NCBI GenBank assembly: GCA_016840825.1
Contig: JAEORN010000288.1
Coordinates: 1 to 37,659 of the forward strand
Direction of reading: 5' to 3'
Origin: Candidatus Thorarchaeota archaeon
Lineage (GTDB): Archaea; Asgardarchaeota; Thorarchaeia; Thorarchaeales; Thorarchaeaceae
Length of the DNA: 37,659 nt
Part shown: positions 17,868 to 26,046 of the stretch, in pieces
Layout of the letters: the number at the start of each line of letters is the position of its first letter
Numbering within the stretch: the first letter of the stretch is position 1
Translations under genes and position numbers: made by a program
The notes under the pieces: generated by a model
The model's database searches: none
What the model saw: the letters and a program-made list of their open reading frames with translations, nothing else
What the model was told of the DNA's origin: nothing

Positions 17868-20800
17868 TTACTTTCGCCATTTCCATAGGATTAGCACTAC
17901 AGCTGCTAAACCAACTCCAATGCCACCTATAAGTATTGCATATGAGTAGTCGTCAACCAAGCTAAGCTGCCCTAGTAGAAGGGATACTTCTGTTCCACTT
18001 TGAGAAATAGCTACAGCAAATACATCATATGCTCCAGCTACTAGTCCAGCCGTAGAAATGTCAAATCTATACACACCATTTGAACCAGTCAAACTAAGAT
18101 TGAACATTGCTCCGTATGATGATTGAAGTGAAAGAAATACATCTGAAGCTAATAGATATCCTTGCACAGTGAAGTTGCCAGTGATTCTTTCTGTTATTAA
18201 CGGACCAATCCTTACGATATCTCTGTCAAGGCTTCCATCGATTATCTGTAGCTGAAGGGAACTACCACTTGAAAGAACGACTGGTGGAAAACCAAGGTCA
18301 TGTGTTCCATCTGATAATACTATCAGTAAGGAGAGCATATCTGTCGATGATATTTCAGATGTGTCAATCTCCGTTTCAAATGTATACACGCCGCTAGCTG
18401 AAATCTCGTTCAGCACATCCAAATCACCATCCACTACATCGATACTGACAGCAAGAAGACTAGAGTCAGTATCCTTGTCCGAAAGCTCCAGATTTATGGT
18501 GTATATCTCATCTGAGTAGCTCATCGAGAATGATTCGATGAGTGGGAACCATAGGTCTACCAAAAACGAGGTGGCTGTTTCATCCTTCGAGGAGTTAGCT
18601 AGATCTCCGCTCTGAATTTCAATACGACCGAGATCAACTCCAAGCGTATGCTCGATATATAGGTAGACAAAATTAGAGCTGTTACTCCACTCAGTTTCGC
18701 CAGTAGCAACAAAAGCGCCGCTTTGCCATTCATATATTGTAGCAATATTACTAGACACATTTACCTTCAAGTCTACTCCCACTTTCCCTGTTGCCATCGA
18801 GTTATCAGTATCCCAATTTAGTGTTAGTACATCATTTGTTGAAAAATCAGGTGTCCCTCGAAAACCTATTCTGAACCACGCCTTATCGGTTTCAAGGTAT
18901 GTACTCACATTGAGGATATCATAACCTCCATCAATATCTAGATCTGATCCATCTGATACTAAGGCCGGTATTCCATTCCAGTTCAATGATTCGTTTCCAG
19001 AGAGGAGTTGTTGTATCGACCAGACGGGATTGACTATCCCAAATCCCCATGAGTCTGAAGGTTCGCTGAAATGGTTTTCAGCACCACCACTTCCTTGCAA
19101 AAGAGCTGAAAGAGTCCGCCATCCATCGATATCACCTGATGCGTCTTTAATAAGCGCAACTACACCTGCCGCATGAGGAGCTGCCATACTTGTTCCCGAT
19201 CTAGTATACCAAAGAGTGCCCACACTGTTATAGGCAGCGCGGATCGCATCTCCAGGAGCTGTCACAAGTGGCTTTGGCACCTCATCTACTCTGGGACCTA
19301 AGCTTGAAGAGTCACTTAGCAGCATTGTGATTTCATTAAATGAGGCCACCGTTATTCCAAGATCAGCTGTTCCAGGTGAACTAATTGTGTGTGTATAATC
19401 AATCTTTGTTGTAAAACGCAGTGCAGTGCCGCCCCACGCATTGTCCCATGCGTACATATGGACTATCACATCATCTCCAGTAGGATTTGTGATTCCTATG
19501 TCCCACAATCCTAAATCCCAGAAGTGATCCTGAGAGGAAATCTGAATGATAACGCGATTAATGCCCTTCACACCTTTATCAGCGAAGACATACGCTGAGA
19601 TATTGCCATGGTTTATTTCAAAATAATCATCTTTTATTTCATTGAACTCTCCAAGATCAATTCTCTCTTCAGAGTCTGGAGGTGTGAGTACGACATGCTC
19701 ATCATCGTTGTCGCTCCGCCATAAAATATTCAGAAACGAATAGCTAGGAGGACTATGAACAGAGAGAGTTGCGCTATTTTCATTGCTTGAGGTAATCGTA
19801 AAACTAGCGTGTTTCGGACGCCCTCCGAGATTTCCTGCTGCAAGTGTTGAAATCGCTCCATATTGCATCAAAGCCTCATTGATTGCCAAATCCTCATAAT
19901 CAGAACCATCAAGAAATCCAAGGTAGCTTGAGAAGGACATATTGATGACATCAGCGTCATTCTCAGCAGCAAATGAAATCGCATCAATTACAGCATCAGA
20001 ATCCAATGGACTCTTGATTATAATTAGATCTGCTCCAGGAGCCACACCAACATAATCGGTCATTCCAATCTGACCGCCAGCTACAATAGATGCAACATGT
20101 GTACCATGTCCGATTGTATCAAGTACATTAATCGCATCAGTCAAATTGACACCACGGACATATACGCTGGAGGTTACTTGATCATATAGAATGGCTACCT
20201 TTGATTCACCAAGTATGACTACGTGTTCAGAATTCAGATCAATAAATCCATCATGATTGGAATCTATCCCACCAAGCCATCTGTCGCCGGCAGAAAAATC
20301 AAAACGTCCATTATCTTCAATATCGATAAACATGTAATCATCACTGTAATCAATAGTAGATCCACTCTGCTGATCAATAGTATTGATGGGTCCTTCGTTT
20401 TCATCAAATACTGAATCACCATCGATATCAACAAAATAATGAGTACCATTGTAATGCACGGATAGTTCCTCAGAAGATGCTCGCCAAAGGGATGGATGTA
20501 GCCATGTTGCACCTGTGTCAATTACAGCTACTCGTGTACCAGTTCCATCTATCGCTTCTCCGTCTAGTTCAAATTCGTTCCATACTGTAGGTGCACCTAT
20601 TGATGGGACAGAAGTAGCAAGTGACGGATAATATTGCTTAGACCCAGAAGATGCTTGAATTAGTCCAAGGTATCTGATGCGATTCAAAGATTCGATATCT
20701 GAAACGGTTGCTGTGTAAATCGACCCGACATGAATTACATTTCCATTTCTCCTATTAAACTGGATTCCCAAATCTTCAGCCTGATTGACCTGATCTTTGG

Positions 20801-21029
20801 TTAGTTCGGATTGGAATCTGAGAATACTACTTACTCCAGTATTACCCGCAGCAAGGACTCTTTCTGCTGTGTGGGTTTTGTATTGTGTTAGCTCCATCTT
20901 GAGTTGTGATTCAATAAGTGGAGAACTAGATGGAATGTAGCCATCATTTGAACTATCAGAAACCGACATTGATACAGGAATCTGTATTGTCGATATGACA
21001 AGTACGAGTATGATAAGACGCTTGTACAT
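17868..21029 (-). CDS. Secreted membrane-anchored S8 protease with calcium-loop insert
   Basis: A 1053-residue exported serine protease. Signal peptide (about 1-22, LIILVLVISTIQIPVS), propeptide (about 40-135), triad Asp171 in AVIDTGATW, His308 in IGHGTHVAS, Ser614 in RSGTSMAAPH, oxyanion Asn400 in LAAGN. The 137-residue stretch between Asp and His holds EF-hand-like acidic loops: DIDGDSVFDENE (201-212, acidic at positions 1, 3, 5, 9, 12), DIEDNGRFD (236-244) and DSNHDGFIDLNSE (256-268), probably calcium sites. A second insert (about 410-550) between Asn and Ser looks like a beta-sandwich. Beta-rich C-terminal region, one membrane helix (about 1028-1048) and a WKWRK tail. Start supported by GAGG seven bases before ATG. 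First gene of a pair with the oxidoreductase. Confidence 0.94.
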   Translation of the reverse strand: MYKRLIILVLVISTIQIPVSMSVSDSSNDGYIPSSSPLIESQLKMELTQYKTHTAERVLAAGNTGVSSILRFQSELTKDQVNQAEDLGIQFNRRNGNVIHVGSIYTATVSDIESLNRIRYLGLIQASSGSKQYYPSLATSVPSIGAPTVWNEFELDGEAIDGTGTRVAVIDTGATWLHPSLWRASSEELSVHYNGTHYFVDIDGDSVFDENEGPINTIDQQSGSTIDYSDDYMFIDIEDNGRFDFSAGDRWLGGIDSNHDGFIDLNSEHVVILGESKVAILYDQVTSSVYVRGVNLTDAINVLDTIGHGTHVASIVAGGQIGMTDYVGVAPGADLIIIKSPLDSDAVIDAISFAAENDADVINMSFSSYLGFLDGSDYEDLAINEALMQYGAISTLAAGNLGGRPKHASFTITSSNENSATLSVHSPPSYSFLNILWRSDNDDEHVVLTPPDSEERIDLGEFNEIKDDYFEINHGNISAYVFADKGVKGINRVIIQISSQDHFWDLGLWDIGITNPTGDDVIVHMYAWDNAWGGTALRFTTKIDYTHTISSPGTADLGITVASFNEITMLLSDSSSLGPRVDEVPKPLVTAPGDAIRAAYNSVGTLWYTRSGTSMAAPHAAGVVALIKDASGDIDGWRTLSALLQGSGGAENHFSEPSDSWGFGIVNPVWSIQQLLSGNESLNWNGIPALVSDGSDLDIDGGYDILNVSTYLETDKAWFRIGFRGTPDFSTNDVLTLNWDTDNSMATGKVGVDLKVNVSSNIATIYEWQSGAFVATGETEWSNSSNFVYLYIEHTLGVDLGRIEIQSGDLANSSKDETATSFLVDLWFPLIESFSMSYSDEIYTINLELSDKDTDSSLLAVSIDVVDGDLDVLNEISASGVYTFETEIDTSEISSTDMLSLLIVLSDGTHDLGFPPVVLSSGSSLQLQIIDGSLDRDIVRIGPLITERITGNFTVQGYLLASDVFLSLQSSYGAMFNLSLTGSNGVYRFDISTAGLVAGAYDVFAVAISQSGTEVSLLLGQLSLVDDYSYAILIGGIGVGLAAVVLILWKWRK

Positions 21030-21042
21030 AATCCAGCCTCAA

Positions 21043-21058
21043 GTGCAAACTTGCAAAC
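21043..21058 (-). repeat. Short direct repeat at the probable transcription start of the 1053-residue protease
   Basis: GTGCAAACTTGCAAAC holds two copies of TGCAAAC eight bases apart, about 14-29 bases upstream of the ATG. A TATA-like AGCATATCTG lies about 25 bases further upstream on the minus strand, so the repeat overlaps the expected transcription start and could be a regulator site. Confidence 0.3.
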
Positions 21059-21099
21059 AACCTAAATGACAGATATGCTTTCTGTTTCGAGGAAGAAGA

Positions 21100-21121
21100 G
21101 GTGGTGAGCTATCTCACCACC
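21100..21121 (-). terminator. Hairpin terminator of the tldD-tldE operon
   Basis: GGTGGTGAG-CTAT-CTCACCACC is a perfect 9-bp GC-rich stem with a 4-base loop, 8 bases after the tldE stop. On the minus strand it is followed by CTCTTCTTCCTC. It lies in the 100-base gap before the next same-strand gene, the 1053-residue protease. Confidence 0.65.
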
Positions 21122-21129
21122 ATTAGGTC

Positions 21130-22488
21130 TTATTCCTTTGAGATAACATCCACATCTCTGAAAACAATCTCAGGCGCAATTAGATTCTGCATATTGTGTG
21201 GTTTCTTGGCAATCTCTTCCACTTGTTTGAGGAGATCGAAGATATTGCCTGATACCATCAAACCGTGTATTGCTCCAATCATTTTCCCATTCTCGATTAG
21301 AATCGCAGGATTACCAACGACACTGAAATCACCTGACTCAGGATTTGAGCTATGGGCTCCCTGCACTCCTCGTATATAGTATCCATAGTCAATCTCAGAT
21401 ATTATTGTTTCAATATCACGGGCACCCGGCTCAAAGATGATATTGCTTGTTGATACTTCAACTAATCCTTGTCTTTTGTTGCGTCTAGCATTTCCTGTAC
21501 TTTCTACGCCCATTCTACGTGCCCAGTAGTTATCCCAAATGAAAGAACGCAAGACTCCTTTATCTAGAATAGTGGTTTTTTGTCTTGGAACTCCTTCATG
21601 ATCAGCCACACTTGCATTTATGCCTCTAACGTCCGTACCATCATCAATCATAGTGATTAGCTTTGACGCAATCATCTCACCAATTTTATCCCCAATCTTT
21701 GATTTCCCTCGAGCAACATTATCTCCCCGGATTGATTCAAAGAGTGTGTACTGCATTATTTGCCCGTAAGCCCCAGGATGCATTATGACCTTGAACTTAC
21801 CCGTTCTGCCTTGGGCAGTTCTTTTGACTATCCTGATATTGTCAACTACTTCTCTAACAACAAAATCGACATCAATGTCAGCAGATCTTCGTACATCAAA
21901 ACCCAACACACTGGGAGTCATTCCTGTTTCGGTAGGCGCTACACCAGCAAGATACGTATATGCTGCAGTACCTTTCTCTGAATGCTCAACACCACTACTA
22001 TTGGCGTATGCCTCCACAGAAACTACACTTCCAGTTCCGCCAAATCCTGCAATCAATCCAGGCTCTTCTGTTGTGCACTTTTGGACAAGGTCGGTTGAGA
22101 TCTCAGCTACAATAGATGCCTCAGAACTGACTACAGAATCATCCCATAGACCATCGACTTTCTGATAGCTTTTTGGTAAGGGGAGAGGTTGTATGTTTTC
22201 ATCTTCTGTGGTTGCCTTTGCGGCAGCAATCGCCAGGCTCAAAGCTTCTTTGGTCGCATCTTTTGTAGGAATATTGGTGAAAGCAGAACCGGTTCTCTTT
22301 CCAATGAAAGCCCTAATGGCTATTGCAACGCCTTTATTGAGGTTAACACTGGAAACTTGACCCATCTCAACTGTGGATTCAAGATTCTCCGAATCTTCAG
22401 CATGGACCTCTATATCATCAGCTCCCATCCGTTTTCCCTCAGAAACTAGAAACTTACATAGCTCCAAGAGATTCTTTTCGTCAATCAT
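21130..22488 (-). CDS. tldE: TldE/PmbA, partner subunit of the TldD/TldE protease
   Basis: A 452-residue member of the TldD/PmbA family. By family knowledge TldE lacks the metal site and forms a heterodimer with TldD that trims unfolded peptides (in Escherichia coli it matures microcin B17 and degrades CcdA). The N-terminal domain carries EVHAEDSENLESTVEMG and VSSVNLNKGVAIAIR; the C-terminal domain has YYIRGVQGAHSSNPESGDFS and GNPAILIENGKMIGAIHG. No HExxxH motif is present, which makes this TldE rather than TldD. Its ATG overlaps the tldD stop by one base (TAATG), so the two subunits are translationally coupled. Archaea commonly carry this pair as a general intracellular peptidase. Confidence 0.93.
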   Translation of the reverse strand: MIDEKNLLELCKFLVSEGKRMGADDIEVHAEDSENLESTVEMGQVSSVNLNKGVAIAIRAFIGKRTGSAFTNIPTKDATKEALSLAIAAAKATTEDENIQPLPLPKSYQKVDGLWDDSVVSSEASIVAEISTDLVQKCTTEEPGLIAGFGGTGSVVSVEAYANSSGVEHSEKGTAAYTYLAGVAPTETGMTPSVLGFDVRRSADIDVDFVVREVVDNIRIVKRTAQGRTGKFKVIMHPGAYGQIMQYTLFESIRGDNVARGKSKIGDKIGEMIASKLITMIDDGTDVRGINASVADHEGVPRQKTTILDKGVLRSFIWDNYWARRMGVESTGNARRNKRQGLVEVSTSNIIFEPGARDIETIISEIDYGYYIRGVQGAHSSNPESGDFSVVGNPAILIENGKMIGAIHGLMVSGNIFDLLKQVEEIAKKPHNMQNLIAPEIVFRDVDVISKE

Positions 22489-23918
22489 TAATTCTTACCT
22501 CCAAAAGTAATTCCACCTTGTGAGAACCTTATGTGAGGCCCGCCAGAAGCAACAAAAGCCTCCTGACCCTTGCCGCATCTACCAGTCTCCCACGCAAAGT
22601 CTTTGTTCTCAACTCCCTCAATCTTGAATAAGGAATCAGTTGCGATTCCTGATATTGAGAGATCCATTACAGGCTTCCCAATCTCGCCATTCACAATTTC
22701 ATAAGCTTCTTGAATTCCCACTTGGAAGCTTGCATTCATTTGAGCTTGTCCACCTCGAAAGTCAACACAGTAATAACCAAATTTGATGCCTTCAAGCAGC
22801 TCTTCCATAGATTGGTCACCTTTGTCAAAGAAGGTATTTCTCATTCTTATGATGGGTGGAAAGAGGTAACTTTCAGCTCGAGCATTCCCAGTAGCTCTTT
22901 GGCCTATCTTTTGAGCATATTCTCTATTCGTTAACAATTCAGTTAGAACAGAGTCTTTAATGATGCGTACCTTACTTGCAGGAACACCTTCATCATCGTA
23001 TTTTGAAGTGCCAATGACTCCTGGAAGTGTCCCATCATCAATCATGTTCACGCCTTCAGAAGCAACTACTTCACCTACTTTCCCATTGAAAGCACTTTGT
23101 ATAGTAAGATCTGCTTCAGCAAGATGCCCAAGAGCCTCATGTGCAAGAACGCCTATTACTCTAGGTCCAGTTATACATGGAAAAGAGCCACCTTTTGCTG
23201 GAGTTCCTTCAAGCTGTAATGTTACACGCTTGGCTACAACCTCACTAATGAATTCAGGAGTGGCAAATCTATCCATATACTCCCATCCTTCATGCGTTGA
23301 TGATTCTTCATGTCTTGCCGCACTCAACTTGGTCCCTTCTTTTCCAGATACCCATGGGTATATCCATACAAGAAGAAGTGGAATTTCTATCCGAGTGCCA
23401 TCGGAATTGACAATATATTTCTCTCCAGAAGCTGTCCGCACCTTAACAGTCACAGCAGAAATGCGCTCGTCATAATTTTGAACCAATTTGGTAATATTGG
23501 ACATGTATTCGATCTTTTCTTCGATAGGTACATAGCGAGGGTCACGCTTCGCCTTTGACTTGATAATTTCCTCATGCCCCCTTGTTTCAATCAGCTCAAT
23601 TTTCTCATTTCGAGTTTTAGCTGCAGCTTTAGCCATCTTATACGCGCTTTCAATTCCTTCACTAAGAGTGCTAATATCGCCGGTTGAAACAAACCCCCAA
23701 GCACCATCAGCAAGAACGCGAATCGCGACTCCACGTTCAAGTCTTTGAGTTAATGCATTAACACGTCCGTCATCCATCTGAATGTATTCAATAAATCCAG
23801 ACTCTCCTCTCAGCTCAACATAACTTGCGCCTAATCCCTGACCATACTCAAGGGCGTTTTCTAATTCATCGAACAAGAAGTACCAACTCACTAATGTGTT
23901 TTCAATGAAGGAAGTCAC
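22488..23918 (-). CDS. tldD: TldD metallopeptidase, catalytic subunit
   Basis: Cytoplasmic zinc metallopeptidase that acts with TldE. The HExxxH motif is VLAHEALGH (His260, Glu261, His265), and Cys448 in GRCGKGQEA is in the position of the third metal ligand known from E. coli TldD. Other family blocks: QMDDGRVNAL, TTGNAR-like RATGNARAES, FRGGQAQMNASFQVGIQEAY. With 476 residues it is normal length. The frame opens at a GTG (23918); homologues usually begin close to FDELENALEYG, so internal GTG 23891 or TTG 23876 are alternatives. A TATA-like TTTAAGCTTTAC (about 23964-23975) would give a near leaderless message from the GTG. First gene of the tldD-tldE operon. Confidence 0.94.
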   Translation of the reverse strand: MTSFIENTLVSWYFLFDELENALEYGQGLGASYVELRGESGFIEYIQMDDGRVNALTQRLERGVAIRVLADGAWGFVSTGDISTLSEGIESAYKMAKAAAKTRNEKIELIETRGHEEIIKSKAKRDPRYVPIEEKIEYMSNITKLVQNYDERISAVTVKVRTASGEKYIVNSDGTRIEIPLLLVWIYPWVSGKEGTKLSAARHEESSTHEGWEYMDRFATPEFISEVVAKRVTLQLEGTPAKGGSFPCITGPRVIGVLAHEALGHLAEADLTIQSAFNGKVGEVVASEGVNMIDDGTLPGVIGTSKYDDEGVPASKVRIIKDSVLTELLTNREYAQKIGQRATGNARAESYLFPPIIRMRNTFFDKGDQSMEELLEGIKFGYYCVDFRGGQAQMNASFQVGIQEAYEIVNGEIGKPVMDLSISGIATDSLFKIEGVENKDFAWETGRCGKGQEAFVASGGPHIRFSQGGITFGGKN

Positions 23919-24032
23919 ATGTAATAACTCTTTGAATATTGCTATTCACGCTGGAACAACCAAGTAAAGCTTAAACCGCAAGACCCAATACGCATTTATG
24001 TAACTCTTGGACTAGTGCTTGTCTTGACGACG

Positions 24033-26039
24033 ATGGAGGTTCCCCCCGAATTTATTCATTTGAAGGAATCAACCCAAATACCTTGGGAGGAGATGGATAG
24101 AGGAATTAAGGTACGATTAGATAAAGGACATGATCAATTCTCTGCATTCACAGATGTATCAATAGATTTGGCTACAAAGGAGTGTATGAAGGAGAATCCA
24201 AGATCAGATCTTATCGCCCTGGGTCTTCAATCATGTCTGACAAGAGGAAGATTAGCTGAAGCATTGTTCTTGTCCACAGGGTCTTCTAGTATAGAGGTAC
24301 TAAGTCTCCGAAGCATAGTGTTGTTCGTGTTATCTGACTCCCAAGGACTAGGTGAAGTGATGAAAGAAATGGAGAAAATAGTCACTGATGATTCACCTCC
24401 TTCAGACAAAGTACGACTAAGCACAGTTCGTGTTCTATTGGCAGCTGCTGAACGGGATACCAGTGTTGTCATTGCAGTCATGGAATTTGATAACCTACTC
24501 GAAACATACCCCGATCAGGTGGAAGAACCGCTAACAGAAACTATGTTCACTCTATATGTGATTGGTGACTTGCTTAGGGCAGTTGGGCAAGCAGCAAGAG
24601 CTTCTAGGATAAATGATACATTACAGGACATGGCTCTAAAAGGAAATCATAGAATGTTCCTTGCGCTATCAGAAAATCTTCGTGGAAATATCTGCAATCT
24701 GTCGGGTGAAGTTCAAGACGCAGAGAAGCATTACCTCCGTGTCAAAGAGATAAGTGAAATTCTCTCCTTCAATCTTGGTTTAGGAATGACCTATAACAAT
24801 CTTGGTACTTTACGTCATAATAGCCTGAACTTGGAGGAAGCATTGGAGTTCTACAAGAAAGCATATGATATAATGGATATGGATGCTGCGAAAACTGCGC
24901 CTTTAGCAAATCTAGGAGAGATTGCTATTTCTCTGGGGAGGTATGATGAAGCCGAACGATATCTGAGTGAAGCTATCAGAATAGAGGAGAAGACACACTT
25001 TGGCACGATAGAGGTATATGCTTGGTATGTCATTCTATTAGCACGCACTGGTCGAGATAAAGAAGCTAAAAGGTATCTCAAGATCACGAAGGATAAGATT
25101 GGCGAATCTGAAAAACCACTTCAACAAGCAGCGTATCTGTTGGCAAAAGGTGCTGTTGAATCGTCGAATAAAAAATGGAAAGCCGCTCTTAGAAGTTATG
25201 AAGACACCTTAAGATTGAGTAGAGAGAATAATCTTTTCGAAATTCTTGTTAGGAGTGAGCTTAATCTAGCTCAAACTCATATGCAGGCGTATCAAGATGA
25301 AGGTAACGAGGAAGAAGTCAGTCAAGCCATATATCATCTAGACGATCTCATTCAAATCGCAAAAGAACAAGGACTACAGCATCTATATGCTGAAGCTCTT
25401 CTACTTCGGAGCGATATCCTTCGATTAGCTGGAAAAACATTAGAAGCAAAGGGAGATGCTGAACGAGCGAAAAGCGTTGCAGCATATGTTGAAGATAGTC
25501 GTCTACTATTTCAAGCAGAAAATAGATTAAATTTGATAGCGGGAAAGCAAATCACTCAAACCCCCCCACCAGATCTATCAAAGAAGATACAAAGAGTTGC
25601 CGCTTTCAAACCAACTGGACAACTGAAACAAGTACCAAGGCCATCTCTGTATATTCTACTAACACTTTGCAAGGAATCAGGTCTATCTGAATATGTGTAT
25701 CATTTCGATACCGAGATGGAAATGGATAGTGGACTTGTAAGCGGATTCATCTCTGCGATAACTACATTCTCAAATGAAGTAATGGGTAAAATCGGGATGC
25801 TTAGGTCAATAAACCATGAAGGTTTTGTCTTGATGATGGAGCATACTGAGAAGAGAATTGTAACATTAATTGCTGAAGAAGAATCGTTTGATATTCGATA
25901 TCTCTTACGAGAGTTTGCAAAGGAATTTGAAAGCATATACCCTACAGTAACATTAGAGGGTATCAAAGATGACACTTTCAACAAAGCAGATGAATTGATT
26001 CATGTGGTGTTCAATTCAGGTGAGCCAGATTCAACCTAA
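24033..26039 (+). CDS. TPR-repeat protein with C-terminal longin/roadblock-like domain
   Basis: About 668 residues, no signal peptide, so cytoplasmic. Residues about 70-490 are helical repeats; clear TPR units include TYNNLGTLRHNSLNLEEALE and NLGEIAISLGRYDEAERYLS. The C-terminal about 130 residues (from PRPSLYILLTL) switch to an alpha/beta pattern: a strand, FDTEMEMDSGLVSGFISAIT, further strands (HEGFVLMMEH, RIVTLIAEEE) and a final helix RYLLREFAKEFESIYP. This pattern matches the longin/roadblock-like domains abundant in Asgard archaea, where related folds regulate small GTPases; the assignment is by pattern and memory. The frame opens at GTG 24015, but the TATA-like CATTTATGTAAC (about 23992-24003) favours a nearly leaderless start at ATG 24033. 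It is divergent to tldD. Confidence 0.85.
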   Translation: MEVPPEFIHLKESTQIPWEEMDRGIKVRLDKGHDQFSAFTDVSIDLATKECMKENPRSDLIALGLQSCLTRGRLAEALFLSTGSSSIEVLSLRSIVLFVLSDSQGLGEVMKEMEKIVTDDSPPSDKVRLSTVRVLLAAAERDTSVVIAVMEFDNLLETYPDQVEEPLTETMFTLYVIGDLLRAVGQAARASRINDTLQDMALKGNHRMFLALSENLRGNICNLSGEVQDAEKHYLRVKEISEILSFNLGLGMTYNNLGTLRHNSLNLEEALEFYKKAYDIMDMDAAKTAPLANLGEIAISLGRYDEAERYLSEAIRIEEKTHFGTIEVYAWYVILLARTGRDKEAKRYLKITKDKIGESEKPLQQAAYLLAKGAVESSNKKWKAALRSYEDTLRLSRENNLFEILVRSELNLAQTHMQAYQDEGNEEEVSQAIYHLDDLIQIAKEQGLQHLYAEALLLRSDILRLAGKTLEAKGDAERAKSVAAYVEDSRLLFQAENRLNLIAGKQITQTPPPDLSKKIQRVAAFKPTGQLKQVPRPSLYILLTLCKESGLSEYVYHFDTEMEMDSGLVSGFISAITTFSNEVMGKIGMLRSINHEGFVLMMEHTEKRIVTLIAEEESFDIRYLLREFAKEFESIYPTVTLEGIKDDTFNKADELIHVVFNSGEPDST

Positions 26040-26046
26040 TTTTAAC

